Below the pieces are notes generated by a model. That model did no database searches. It was not told where the DNA came from and was given only the letters and a program-made list of their open reading frames with translations. From Sanguinoderma infundibulare (taxonomy: Eukaryota; Basidiomycota; Agaricomycetes; Polyporales; Polyporaceae): DNA of 64,000 nucleotides. Every line of letters begins with the position of its first letter. Position 1 is the first letter of the stretch. Position numbers and translations under genes: made by a program. Positions 35,556 through 47,897 of this stretch are shown piece by piece. Location of the stretch: assembly GCA_032821775.1 (NCBI GenBank), contig JAVLRN010000011.1:1984001-2048000 (forward strand), read 5' to 3'.

Positions 35556-35760
35556 ATGTCGTTCAAAGCGGCCACGCTATTCCTCGCTGTCCTCATCGTT
35601 GGGACCGTCGCTTCCCCTATCCCCGCGGAAATACCTTGTAAGAGGTCAGTACCCAGCTGCATACCTATTCGAGTTGCTGTTCTTCGGAAGGTTAACGCCA
35701 TTTCATCTGGATGCCGAACAGGGCACGCCTCGAGATGCGGCAGGAACCCTGCTGCTGCGG
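35556..35760 (+). CDS. Small secreted peptide candidate
   Basis: The first exon 35556-35644 encodes MSFKAATLFLAVLIVGTVAS and then PIPAEIPCKR, a typical signal peptide with a cleavage site after VAS. A GTCAGT donor follows. If spliced to the GAACAG acceptor before 35722, the product is only about 43 residues and ends in a Cys-rich QEPCCCG. Reading through instead gives an unrelated Arg/His-rich tail to 35849. The TATA box and leader support transcription. No family was recognised; the end is uncertain. Confidence 0.45.
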
Positions 35761-35849
35761 GTGATGTTCGCGAGATGCTCAGCCGTCGAATTCACCGCCA
35801 TGCCTTGTCCGTCCATGTAAAACACCGCTGTCTGTATTGTATGATATGA

Positions 35850-37787
35850 TTGTCTCCCTGCGGTTCAACGGATGGCCTTCATCAGTCTGACCTGAGACGG
35901 AAGACCGCAGTGACGTAAAACACACCTGGTGAATCCTATGTAAATGAGGTCCCATGGCAGACGTTCTTCGATATAGAGCCCTATCATCGGTTGCTGAGCT
36001 GATGGGCGTTGTAGGAAAGAATGGAATTCGTGGCAACCTAGAAGGGACGATATGATTGTCCGCGAATGCGTCGACGTTCCGCCGCTGCTTGAGGGGCTGC
36101 TCGGGTGCTAGCGAAGCATCTATCGGAGACAAGGCGGAGGATCCTGTGGATTTCGCGGTCCGCGAGGCATCCAATACTGGGGGTGCGACAGATCGTTGGA
36201 TAGGAGAGGCATGCGGTAGCACTGTCGCTGCCGTAAGTGCTGATGGGCAGGGAAGGGGGTCCAGGAATGTTTTCCTGCCAGTAGGTGCCGAGATGAAGAG
36301 GGAGGGCCCAAGGTAGACAGCGCTCACGAAGTCACATGAAGGCAGTGATCTTCGTATCAGGCACGCCGAAGATGGGGAGTCGGGACACGAAAATTGACGA
36401 TCGCCTCCAGTACGTACGTGTACAGGGCCGATTGGAGTGTTAACGGAGTAATACCCGTCAAGGGCCGACATCTATGCGCTCAAGCGACTATGAGGGACAA
36501 AATTGGGTGAGCACAAGCTACAGAGACAATGGCGACCTGGAAAACAAACCTTGCAGGAGATCCCTCAACCGCAATCGCGGGAACCTCTCAACCATGCGCG
36601 CCTACTCGTATTCGTCGAAGAAAGCCGATAATCAAAGTCAAACACCACCTCCGTCAGCGTTCGCGCCCAAGACCCCCACGGCCTCTTCTAGCTCCGCGGC
36701 AAAATGTGTACAGGGCCGCGACAGCGTGCGAGCTGTGTTAGAATCCCAACACGACGGGGGGTAGGGCGGAGACGGACAGGAGATTCCTCCAGAACCTAAC
36801 GAGATATCCCCGGCCAGGAGAGCCGGGGACTTCGTGGTTGTGCTAGCAGTCAAAGCGGACAGTGTGGAAGCAGTCTGGGTTGGCACATCCATTTGTTCCT
36901 ATGTTCGAATTGGGTTCGGGAATCCGGCCGAGTTGTACGGCGGTGAGAAGGGAGAACGTGGGTAAGGCCTGGTGAGGCTCGGAGAGTAAGTGACTCAACC
37001 TTCCGAAAACGAGGTATTGAGAATTCGACATACCTATGTGTTTAGGGCCAGTAGGAGGGGCGAGCCTACGGGCTTGTCGTGAGATACTGAGCTTGAGGTT
37101 GTCGAGGGGAAGTCCAAAATGCGTCGAGGCCTTGATGTTGGTCGGACATGGAGGACTCATAGGGCATCTCGGCGGTTGGTAAGGCGGGGAACCTGTTAGA
37201 CCGAACCAGTCTACCGGGGCCACGACTCGGAGAGTCAGCAACTTCGCGGCCCTGACCAGTGATGACATGCCAAGGAAAGCCTTACAACGGCAGGAAACCG
37301 AAAACCCCTCTTGTTGACTTTAGATATCCTCTCAGTATAGCCTGTGAGGGACTCCAAGTCAGGGGGAATTAAGCTCTAGTCACTGTCGACCCTGGTAGTC
37401 TGCTGGCAAGTTGAAGTATGCACTTAAGCGAGAGTCGGCGAGATCATAAAGGCGTAGGCGGTCCCACGCGTTAGACGCACGCACAGCATTGGGAATTACG
37501 CAAGGCATGCTGGGCGGACATGATCATGGCCAACTCCACAGGACAAGAGTCCGCAACAATATACTCGATGCATATGTCGCCAAGATCACTACATTGTAGG
37601 GGCATGTCGTAAATGATGGTTGGACCGATAGCAATCGGAGTTGGCGATACTACTAGCACGGACCTTAAAAACGACAATGTACAAAAATTCTAAACTGTAG
37701 AGCTGCTATTTGTCAAAGACTTCATACGTCATTAGATCATAAACGATAAATGGAGACCTCATTAACCATCCAACTGACCGATCGATT
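35850..37787. other. Gene-poor interval
   Basis: About 1.9 kb. The minus strand has a 230-codon open frame (35779-36471) and a 141-codon one (36843-37268), both rich in Ser, Pro and Arg without known motifs or clear splice support. I cannot call a gene. Confidence 0.4.
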
Positions 37788-40381
37788 CTACTCCAGCGAT
37801 TCTACATCGCCGTTGGGAGACTTGCGGTCCGCCTCGAGTCGGATGCGGACCTTGTCGACCTCCCGCTCCCAGTTCGTGTTCATGCAGATCCAGACGCCGA
37901 TTGCGGCACAGTACACGAGCGAGACGGTGAGGCCGATCCACAGACCATGCAGCTCCATATCCCGCCAGAACGCGAGCCAAATCCCGAACGGGATCCCTGC
38001 GACGCACGTGTGAGTTCCGAATATCGGTGAGAACGGAGGGTAGAGCGGAACGCTGGAAGCGGGAAGAACAGACGGCGGGAAGGGGAGAAGGCGGGAAGGA
38101 GAGAAGGGAAGGGTGAGAACGCACCGATGACGTAGTACGCGCTCAGGTTGAGCAGCGCGCCCGTGAATTGCTTGCCCACTGCACGCAAGATGCCAGCCGT
38201 GACAGCGCTCAGGCCGTCGAACACCTGGAATAGAGCAAGAAGCGGAAGGATCGATGCAACAAGGGAGACAACAGCTGTATTGACCACGACCTGCGTTAGC
38301 GCTCTGATGTTCGGGGTCCGAGATGGGAGGAAGACATACGCGGGTCATCGTTGAACAGATGCGCCCAGGAGTACCTGAAGATCATGAACATAGCGCTGTA
38401 GTTGGACAGTCAATGAGTTAACTGTGCCTTGAAGAACAACAGAAGAAACGCGAACCTCCAGACAGCGCTGATGACAAGTGACATGAGAATGGAGCAGCGG
38501 GCCGCGACACCCGCACGCCTGGCATTCTCCTCTCCAAGGAGATTGCCAATCCTATCTTGAAGGTCAGAAGCGCCTCGAAGCTCGCCTGAGGACCGGAGAA
38601 CATACCGAACGGAAGCCGCCACACTCAAAGCGAACGGTGCCTGGTATGTCGTCGACGCCGAAACAAGCAAAACGGATTGTGAGGCGAGCGCGGTGGGACC
38701 AAGCCTGTCTCAATGCTGTCAGAGCCAAAGTCACAGGGATGATCGGAGAGCAAACCTACTGGCTCGCAGCAACTAGATATGGAAACCGATGAGCCTCAGA
38801 GGTACTATTGGAGTACATGAAGATATCACTTACGCCCGATGAGCTCCCAAGACCACCATTCGCTCGCCACCTGACCGACACCAGACAGGCCGAGCTGAAC
38901 CAGCACTCCGAGACTCGTGAAGCAGCGCGTAGAAAGCGGATGCCACGCCGTCTTCGGCACAAAGAACACCCCATAGATGATGGACAGGACAGAAATGAGA
39001 TTGAACGAGATAGCTGTCGCAATCGGCGCGCCGATGAATCCGAGACGGCACGGCTCAGGGCCCCATACTGTCAAAACGTGCTTCAGTAAGCGCTGCGTAC
39101 AGAACAACGTTTGCGACGCACCGAGCAGGTAGTTCAATAGCGCATTTACTGGCGCCACCCCCATGATGATCCGGGTGGGTACGGTGAAGAGACCTGTCCA
39201 ATGGCGAATTAACCGTGACCCAAGTCAGAAGCGTTCATAGCGCTGGACAAACCCTGTGATTGGAAGTAGCGACGGGATACCGCATTAAAGGCGTACGCTG
39301 GGAGCCCCAGAGATGCGTACTTGAGATAGACAGACGCGAGGTGAGCGACCTCAGGTTCCTGCTTGAGAAAGAGTAGGATGCTTTCCGAACTCCACCAAAT
39401 AAACATGATGGGCTGTCAGCGAAAACGATGATTATTAGACCAAGCGACAAGGCATGAGGCATGCATAGGCGGGATATAACTTACCACAAGTGAGGCGGCC
39501 ATGACGACGGCTATAATGAGGATATATCGAGTCAGGAACATGTGCAATAATGAGCGATGGAGCGAGACGCGGCGGCGTTGAGTCCGGCCGGGTCTTGCTA
39601 CGATCGGCAGATGACTCGAAGAGATACTCACCCATACGCTGAGACCACAAGCCGACAAGCTGCGGCTGTGAAGAAGTCCATGCACTAGGAAGCATGGTGT
39701 CCAGTGTACTCGCGAAACCCTGGATGATGCTGAATCCAGAAACACTCGCGGTCATCGAACCAAGCGTTGAGGCAGCAAGAGCAGTGGTTGACAGGTGCCC
39801 GAGGGAGATAACAGAGGCAATGACGAGAGAGTACTCGAACAAATGTGTCCTGCATATAACGTTGTTAAACCAAGCAGATAGAAAACGTGGAGGACTCGGT
39901 AGTAGACGTACCCAAAGACAGGGAGAGTGTACTTTGTCAGAATCGCCATCTCCTCCCTCAGCATCTCACCGAACCCCCGCGCACCGTCGTCCTGGACCGC
40001 GTCGCACTCTTCCTCGATGCGCGGCACAGGCGGGGCGAGGAGCGGCGTGTTCTCGTTGGGGTCTCTCGGATGCGGGCCTGAGCGATGCCCATTCTTGTCG
40101 GGGAGGGGGCCTAAGGTCGGGTTGAAAGGGGTGATGTAGGAGCTAGGGAAGCTGCGCCTCCGGTTCGTAAGTGGCCGACCGGTTTGGTTGGAGTGAATGT
40201 CTACTCCAGGACCTTCATCTTCCTGTTCGTCGATGTATGAGGAGGGGGCGAGACTACTCGCTTCGGATTGTTCGCCTGGGCCCGCGTCTGCTTCAGGGTT
40301 CGCGGCGGAGTAGCGCGAGAGGAGGGCGTAATCCGACGGGAGGGAGGAGGGCGTAGAATAGTGTACGTACGTGCAGGACAT
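37788..40381 (-). CDS. MATE-family (multidrug and toxin extrusion) transporter
   Basis: Twelve exons (high to low): 39912-40381, 39632-39849, 39485-39510, 39253-39412, 39122-39193, 38834-39067, 38760-38772, 38606-38704, 38456-38551, 38340-38395, 38125-38274, 37788-37996; 600 residues with every phase consistent. After a 155-residue disordered N-terminus, MATE landmarks follow: LGHLSTTALAASTLGSM, GFASTLDTMLPSAWTSSQP, YFQSQGLFTVPTRIIMGVAP, FIGAPIATAISFNL, GQVASEWWSWEL, ALASQSVLLVSASTTYQAP and IGNLLGEENARRAG. MATE proteins export cationic drugs or metabolites using a proton or sodium gradient, at the plasma membrane or vacuole. One exon is only 13 nt. It diverges from SAM50 across 298 bp. Confidence 0.93.
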
Positions 40382-40679
40382 GGTGGTCGCCGGACAAGAG
40401 AGCTCCTTGCTCGTCGACGGCGTCCGACTCAAGAAATGTGAGCGGCTCTTAGCATAGGGCCGAACGCCGGTTCCGCGTAAACCGGGCCTGTGCGTCATCA
40501 GTAAGCGCCAAACTAAAAACTCGGATAAGTCGTGATAAGCGCGATTTGAAACAGGTAAATCGCGGTTCTTACTGGAGTAAGTGCCAGGTTTAGTTGAGGT
40601 TGAAGTCCGTTAATTCCGGTAAGCTGGGGGTGTCGACAACCGCTGACTGGATCCGACTCACCACCTTATTCTCTGACTT

Positions 40680-42751
40680 ATGGCCGACGCGGAGCCCACG
40701 GCTCCCCCACTACAGCCTCCTCTCCAGAACACATCCTCGCCGCGCGACCGGGAGCCGGATGCCGCCGACATAGAGAAGTACAGGAAATGGTGGGAGGAGC
40801 GCAAGCTCAGGAAGCTACGCAGCCAGTACGAGAGCGCGCTCGTCCAGCTGTCGGAACTGGTGAGTACATGTTAAGCCTACCTCGTCCGTCTCCGCGTTTA
40901 TGTCTTCCGCCACGGTGTGTAGGTCAACGAGAACCTTTCAAGCCCGCTGAGCATCGCGTCGGTGCGCGTCCGCGGCGCCGTCCGCACACGCGAGTCCTTC
41001 CTTGGATCCCTCATAGACCCCCACCTTGCCTCGTCTCCAGACGAACCCCAAACCCTCGGCACGGTCCTGCGCAAAACGAAGGAGATGAAGAGTTTGCTGG
41101 AGGAGACCGACCTCTTCAGCCAGGTAGAGGCTGTCATCGACCGGAGCCGCGACGCGCTTGCACATCCAGACGACGTCGACGTGGTTTTCCTAACGAGGGA
41201 GAAGGGCCGGTACTTCTTGAACACAAGTACACAAGTGGGGAACAATGAAGGCGGAGCGGTGAGTGGCTGGTTCTGCTTCATGTTCACTGTGAACGATCGA
41301 GAAGACGTTTTACGCACGTTAGGAGGAGAACTCCCCCTAAAGGGGCACTTGCTTCTTGGATTCTTCTGTAAAACGTAATGGTTTGAACTCTAGGGGGTGA
41401 TGCTATGTGTTGAGAATGCGGGTCGCGTGCTCGCACACAGTCACCAAGCGACGCACGTTCCTACACGCTTCTCTTCCCGAACTTTTTCAGCCCGTCATGC
41501 GATACGTTTGTGAAGGATAATTACTCACGAACCTTACTGTGTTGCAGAGTGCAACATGTCGTGTGCGCAACGCGTTCGGTGGCGCGGAGACGTTCGAGGC
41601 CAATGTCGCGTTGGCGACCAAGACGCGCATGTCCTTCAACGCATCAATGTCGAAGCCGCTCAGCTCGACACTGAAAACGCGCGGAGAGGTCTCCGTGTTT
41701 GGGTTGGAGCGTGACAACTCTAGCTTCGCGAGCAGTTCCGAAGGTCTGCGCGGCCTCAGAGCAGTTGTCAGGGTGAGCTAGGTTAGCTGCTTCTCCAGCA
41801 TCGTGTAATGGATAGCTAATGTGACTGTCCTTACACGCATTGCAGACAGGCGCACTTCCCACCGGTTCGCACGAGTTCGGTTACGAGGCCGTCTTGAGAC
41901 ATATCAGCAACCTCGCGCCGTCCGCGTCTGTTAGCATGCGCGAAGCCGCTGGGCAGTCTGTCAAGTCCTCCGTCTATCACTCGTGGACGCGGGACACACG
42001 GGACGACAAGATCCTCGGTACGCGTGGCTCGTATGCGAAGTTCTTCCACGAGCTAGCTGGCGCGGGAGGTGATACCTCCTTCTATAAGGCCGAAGCACAC
42101 GGACAGCTTGCCCGCTCAATATCCCCTGGCCTGGTGTGTTCCTATGGATGCAATTGGATGACGTCGCACGCTGAGCGTGAGCTGTTTTACTAGACGCTTT
42201 CACTAGCTGCTCGGACTGGCGCACTCTGGAACTTCGGAGGCAAGTCGTACTTCTCGGATCGGTTCCAATTAGGCGGTCCGGTGAGTGTGCGGATGTTCCG
42301 CATGAATGGTATGGGCCCTCATGATGGCGGTGAGTGCCGATCGCCCCCATCCTTGACGACACGTACTGAATGGGCGTACTTTAGTGGATTCGCTCGGAGG
42401 AAACCTTTATTGGTCTGCAGGTGTTAGCCTGATCTCCGACGTTCCTCGCAAGCCTCATTGGCCTGTAAAAATGCATTTATTCCTCAACGCTGGCAGACTT
42501 GACGTCATGGATAAATGTGCGTCGCATCAAATCCCGCTTTGGTAGAGACTCATTGTCGCTTTGCAGCGCATCCATTACTCGATAACGTGCTATCGAGTAT
42601 ATCCAAGCCGTCTATTTCCGCTGGTGTCGGTCTCGTGTACAAACTAGATCCTGTCCGTGTAGAGGTCAACTTCGGCGTTCCGCTCGTCGCGAACAAGAGC
42701 GACGGCGTGCGGAAGGGGTTCCAGGTCGGGATTGGCCTGGACTTCCTTTGA
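40680..42751 (+). CDS. sam50: SAM50/Tob55, outer-membrane beta-barrel assembly protein
   Basis: Exons 40680-40859, 40923-41258, 41548-41772, 41846-42133, 42194-42329, 42385-42516, 42567-42751; 493 residues. The N-terminal third has a charged helix and one POTRA-like domain (about residues 60-170, VRVRGAVRTRESFLGSLIDP to VVFLTREKGRYFLNTSTQVG). The remainder is the 16-strand barrel, with ARTGALWNFGGKSYFSDRFQ, LGGPVSVRMFRMNGMGPHDG (the VRGF-like loop-6 motif appears as VRMF) and the C-terminal beta-signal GFQVGIGLDFL. It inserts beta-barrel proteins such as Tom40 and porin into the mitochondrial outer membrane. The second intron is 289 nt and holds a small hairpin. Confidence 0.92.
41305..41376. 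repeat. Hairpin with perfect 9-bp inverted ends in a SAM50 intron
   Basis: ACGTTTTAC at 41305-41313 is the exact reverse complement of GTAAAACGT at 41368-41376, enclosing 54 bases with a GGGGAG/CTCCCC-like inner pairing. It lies within the 289-nt intron. A small foldback insertion or an RNA structure bringing the splice sites together are both possible. Confidence 0.6.
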
Positions 42752-42978
42752 TAGTTGGTACGATTTACTTGAATATACCACTCGCTTAATATCCACGTCA
42801 TCCACTCTGCGGAGAAAGCATGTTTATAACCCAAGCCACAGCCACGACCTCCCCCTTTGGTCTTTGTGGACGGTGGCTTTTGGATGATGTTACATATAAG
42901 TCACTGCCCGCACGTTCTGAACATGTCACCTCTCATCCCCCTAACATTCTCCAAATTCGCCACTGACAACAGGACACG

Positions 42979-43602
42979 ATGTGTCTTTATGAAGTTCCTC
43001 TCGTACGGTGGCTGCGTTGTGGCCACGCTCGGCCGATAGGCGCTGTACGACGGCATTGCAGCTACGACCAACAGCAGGAAACAGTCCAGTCGGCCTCGTC
43101 CGTCCGTCCTCAAGTCGCAAGCACATGCTTATCACCTCAGTACTTCGAACGCCTCGTCCACGTACAAGCTTCGTGCCCAAGTTGCGTCTGGACCGACTAC
43201 TACCTCCGCGAGGACGCTGTAGCCCGTTCCGGACCCCAGGTAATCCCCCACCTTGAGCGACCAGCATATCTGATTCCGCTCTACACCAGGTACGGCAGCC
43301 GGCCGGACCATCCGGGGCTCGTCGGGCTCGGGCCCACCCCGACGGAGTTCAAGAACGAGGACCGGAGGGCGAGGGTCAAGAAGTGGGTGCTGCGGCAGGC
43401 GCAATACCGGTACGAAACCGTTCAGGAGAGCAGCTTGCGCAGACTGGAGGGTGCGTCCCTCGGAGTCCCTCCTGCTGGGCGGATGGAAGAGGCGCGGGCA
43501 CGAGCGGTGGTACAGCTGAGGGAACCGGCCACTCAAGAAGCTGGTATCGCGCGTATCGAGCAGAAGAACCCGAAGGGTTTGGAAAGGGTTCGGGAAGGTT
43601 AG
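42979..43602 (+). CDS. Cys/His-rich orphan protein
   Basis: An unspliced frame of 207 residues. The start MCLYEVPLVRWLRCGHARPI, followed by HCSYD and later CPSC, gives a C/H spacing reminiscent of a zinc-binding knuckle that recurs at the N-terminus of several uncharacterised fungal proteins. The C-terminal half is highly charged and probably helical (FKNEDRRARVKKWVLRQAQY). An alternative intron at about 43240-43290 would shift the frame and lose this coding character, so the unspliced reading is preferred. Function unknown. It follows SAM50 by 227 bp on the same strand. Confidence 0.5.
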   Translation: MCLYEVPLVRWLRCGHARPIGAVRRHCSYDQQQETVQSASSVRPQVASTCLSPQYFERLVHVQASCPSCVWTDYYLREDAVARSGPQVIPHLERPAYLIPLYTRYGSRPDHPGLVGLGPTPTEFKNEDRRARVKKWVLRQAQYRYETVQESSLRRLEGASLGVPPAGRMEEARARAVVQLREPATQEAGIARIEQKNPKGLERVREG

Positions 43603-44567
43603 GATTGTTGCTCGGAGGTCCATATCGGCGAGTTCAATTTCAACCACGCACGGGATATGTATTTGATGTTGATCATGATTATATGTGCTTAGGCGGCTGT
43701 TGCAACGTTGCCACGGGGAGGAGCAGAAGGAGGCACGGTCCGGAAGAACATTGCGGAGGGGAGTGGGAGGATCGGACTTGGCGGAAGAGGTGTACAGTAA
43801 GTGCGCGCTGTACATCATATGGCCAATGCGAGAAGTCGACTTATCTATTGGTATCGTGTGCAGGATGCGCTAAGAGACCGGGTGGCGGCCTGAGTCCTGC
43901 GATAAGCCCTGGGGTTATCGCCCGCAGGGCTACCGGGACATCGTTCACTCGTTGGTCGAGCCTGCAGTGTCTGCCGGCAGAATTTGGCGTTTGTGTTGGT
44001 GTATCTGGCGTGCGCTAGTTGTCATCTTCTTGGCGGATTGGAACTGTGTGCCTGTCGGTGAAGTTCTCTTGCCGTTTGAAAGCGCTTGTCGTATGCCGTA
44101 TGAATTGGTCCTTTCTGGGATCGGCGCTGTGTCACTTCCCTTCATGCCTTCGTACTCGGCGGCGCTCTTTCCGTTGGTGTTTAATTGCAGTCGTATGCCA
44201 CTTGAAGTGCATGCAAACTACATTATCAAGGACGACGCATGGTGATAATGTGAGTAGAACAACATCTGTGCTGACCTGGCCTGATAGTCGTTCCTCCACA
44301 CACAGATAAGTGATCGCTGATGCGAACCTCTTATCGCGCCGTCATAGTCTCGTTCGGATAGCGGCGAGGTCCACAACGTTCAGGCGCTCCTAAACCTAAC
44401 GTGTGCTTCGCAACTATATATTCTTCCTCGCTCGATGTCATGCGGGTTCGTCGACGTCGCTCACGGCCTTAGGTCGTCCGATTTCCTTCCCTCCCAGCTG
44501 CCGGGCTTTGCCTGGGTCCCTTCCTCGCCCTCTCGTTCGCACTGTTCGCAATTCGTAGTGGACAGCA
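43603..44567. other. Spacer upstream of the OPT gene
   Basis: About 960 bp. Contains the presumed OPT promoter. Several open frames exist, but none shows motif or splice support. Confidence 0.5.
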
Positions 44568-47500
44568 ATGGCCGTGCACGATGACGGAACCCTTGCTATG
44601 GATCCAGTGCTTCCGCGTTCGGAGTCTCTGAGCTCTACTGAGAAAGATTCCAAGGTCGACTTCAAGGGCACGAAGGAGAAGGTCGACGCTGAGTCGCTCG
44701 AGGTTACCGACGAAGATGTCGAGGCGACTGTCATCAAGAAGGATGAGGACGTCGCTTTGGAGGTGTGTCTCTTCGTGTTGTGCGAAATATAGGCCGTGTT
44801 TTGACTCGTGTTCGATGCACGATCTGCAGGTCATCTCCACTGTAGATGACCCTACTCTGCCCGTGTTCACATTCAGGACGGTGTTCTTAGGCGTGGGTCT
44901 CTCCGCGTTTACTTCGGTGCTCGCGACCATCTACACATTCAAACCCCAAGTGAGTGCTCGTTACGTCCGGCTCTCATCCCATCTGAGTGCGCACCGCCAA
45001 TACCGTAGAATGCGACTGTTTCGCAACTGTTCTGCTTGATCATTGCCTATGTGCTAGGTACAGCGATGCACAGTACGTATCTCCTCTTACGTCACTCGCG
45101 CTTTGTCCCTCGAATATTTTCGTTCAGGCGCGTTTCCATCTACTGGGTACTGGCGATACCTGAACCCGGGGCCATTCAATATTAAAGGTACGCCGTCATT
45201 GCGCATTTGTACTCTACTGTTTCGCTGACGTTGCTTATAGAGCACACGGCGATCGTCATCATGGCTTCGACTGCATCTACCGTCGCTGTGGCCATGGAGG
45301 TTATTGCTGCTCTCGGTAATTGACCATATCGGTTTTGATATCCTTCGCGTCTTGATCTCCCATTTCTAGATTTGTTCTACAACATCAGGCTCCCCCCAGC
45401 TCTGGCGATCTTCCAGATCTTTGCAAGTCAAATGATTGGGTACGGTATCGCTGGCCTTCGTGAGTACAGCAGAGCTTTTGCTGCCTAGAACTCCTCCGAG
45501 ATTTCTCCAGTTCGCAACCTCCTGGTTTATCCGACCTAGTACGTCGTGAAGTTTGGGCCGCAAAATCTGCGATATTCACGGTGTTTTCAAAAGCGCCTTC
45601 TACCCCACATACATTTCGGTTGTAAACTTGCTCCAGAGTCTTCATTTCGGTGGCGTGCTAAACCACAAGAAGCGGTATGTTCCTTACTAAACACCACATA
45701 AAATGAACCTGACGTCCTGTGGAAACAGACGTTACTTCTGGATCGTCTTCGCGGCGATTTTCTTCTGGGAATGGTTCGCTTTCCTTTTGATACAGCCATC
45801 AAGTCGTTAACTGATAGCTGAACCCAGGATTCCGCAGTATCCTTTCCCCCTCCTGACGGCTATCTCTATCATTTGCCTCGCAGACAATGGGCGACACGCG
45901 TTCGTGCGTAACCTGTTCGGTGCTGGCTCGAGCAACGAAGGCATTGGCCTCTTCAGCTTCGGCACTAGTTGGACTCTGATCACTCAGGGAAACCCTCTCG
46001 TGTGGCCGCTACGTACTCGTGCGTATTATCCTTCACTTCTGAGCCCCTCACGACTCATATACATGATTTGGTAGAGGTGAACTCGTACAGTAAGTTGCGA
46101 TGCAAGCGTCCGCACTTCTAAAGTCTAACAGCTCGTTTTAGTTGGCATGGCGCTAGGCTACATCGTCCTCACCGCCTGCTACTATACGAACATCTTCAAC
46201 GGTCGCGATATTCTTTTCATGTCTCAGTCACTTTTCGATAATGAAGGAGGGTCGTACAACCAGTCAGCGATCCTGACGCCGCAGAACACTCTCGATGCCA
46301 GCAAGCTCGCTTCCGTCGGCCTACCGCGCTACACGACCACCTACGCGATCTCGCAAATGTGCTACAACTTCAGCCTGGGCGCTGCTATCGTCCATGTTCT
46401 GCTCTGGAATTGGCCCGAGCTCTCTCGCGCGTTCGGCAGGATGCGCTTCATGCGGTCATCGCAGGACATTGACGACCCTCACTATCAGGGTACGTATCCA
46501 ACCGAATGGAGGTGTCCTTAGTGCTGACATGGAACATGCGGCCCGCAGCGGTGAAGAAGTACAAGGAAGTCCCACAATGGTGGTACATCCTGCTCTTCAT
46601 TTGTGCTCTTGCGGTCGGCATTGGCTGTAGCGTCCGTGGTCGTCTTTCGCGCCGCTGTTTCTCTCGTCTCACAATTGCACTTCATGTAGTACAACAACGG
46701 CGAGTGGCTTCTGCCCGCGTGGAGCGTCGTCCTGTTCACGATCATCAGTGGCTTCATCGCGGTCTGCATTGGTTTCAGTACGTCTTTCCCTCTTCCGCAT
46801 CTCTGCGCCTCTCGTGATGATTATCCTATGAAGTTGCTGCAACGACGGGTTTTAGCATCCAGATCAAGCACGCCATGAGCATTCTCTCTGCATTCGTGCA
46901 CCCCGGACAGCCTGTGTGAGTTTGCCCTACTACTACGGACTCACTTGGACCCTATTGACTCCCGCCACGACGCAGTGCGGTCATGTATGTCAACCTGTAC
47001 GGTAACAGCACGGCGTACCAGTGCCTCTATATGCTCCAAGATCTCAAGCTTGGTCAGTATACTAAGCTTCCTCCCCGCGCCACGTTCGCCGCGCAGATGT
47101 CAGGGTCTATCATTGGGTCGATCTTTAACTACACAAGTGAGTATTCGCGAGCACTTTCCGTGGTCGAACAAAGCTAATCTAAAGACAGTGATGATCACGA
47201 TCGTCAACAACAACCGTGCGGCCCTTATCGACCCGGTCGGCACACGTGTAGTAGGTGCATCTCGCCCTTTCCAACTCACCGATCATTGACGTCTATCTCA
47301 GTGGAGCGGCTGGATCATCCAGAGTTACAACTCCTCGTCCGTCGCGATGGGCGCGCTCGGCAAGGAGCTTTTCACGTACGGGAAGCCCTACTACCTTATC
47401 GGCTTCGCATTCTTCATAGGCCTCTCCTTCCCCATCCCCTTCTGGCTCGCGCACAAGCTCGCGAAGAAGGGCTCCTGGGTCGCGCGCGCGGCCGAGTTCG

Positions 47501-47861
47501 TCAACACGCCGATCATTTCGCTCTACATCGGCTACCTCCCGTACTCGGTCAACGGCCAGTGGTGGTCGTGCGTCGTGATTGGATTCTTGTCCCAGTGGTG
47601 GGCGCGCACGCGTCGCCCGAAGTGGTTCAAGAAGTACAACTACCTGACGTCCGCAGCGCTCGATGGCGGAAGCCAGGTCATTTTGTTCATTTTGAGTTTC
47701 GCGGTGTTCGGCGCGAGCGGGAACGCGATCGAGTTCCCTAACTGGTGAGTGCATTGACGCGGTGCGGCGCGCGAGTCTCAAGATGTGGGCTGACGATGGC
47801 GCTGGATAGGTGGGGAAACCCCGCGAACCTGTCCGTGGACAGGTGTGCTTTGACGGATTGA
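44568..47861 (+). CDS. OPT-family oligopeptide transporter (Isp4-like)
   Basis: Nineteen exons: 44568-44762, 44830-44949, 45009-45072, 45128-45187, 45241-45315, 45370-45459, 45511-45538, 45594-45674, 45729-45773, 45828-46018, 46075-46089, 46142-46489, 46549-46631, 46690-46777, 46834-46915, 46976-47136, 47189-47247, 47302-47744, 47810-47861; 759 residues with consistent phases. An acidic, Lys-rich N-terminus precedes about 14 membrane segments. The OPT signature NPGPFNIKEH is in exon 4; the exon 17-18 junction gives WSGWIIQSYNSSSVAMGALG, equivalent to the family's second conserved block. Proton-coupled uptake of tetra- and pentapeptides or glutathione-like compounds at the plasma membrane is the family role. 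It ends 36 bp from the stop of the converging deacetylase gene. Confidence 0.93.
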
Positions 47862-47897
47862 TGACTCCTTGTACAACTTGTGTATTATTATGGATAG

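Noticed and set aside
35722..35765. Pheromone precursor with a CaaX end
   Set aside because: The predicted end CCCG is not a CaaX box, and the protein begins with a signal peptide, unlike basidiomycete pheromone precursors.
36056..36471. Minus-strand frame of 230 codons considered as a gene
   Set aside because: No motif, no splice-supported neighbours and low-complexity Ser/Pro/Arg composition.
38275..38340. Apparent frame break in the MATE gene
   Set aside because: Using the acceptor AATACAG before 38274 rather than CGCAG before 38290 restores the frame and gives FNDDPPVVSLVASILPL.
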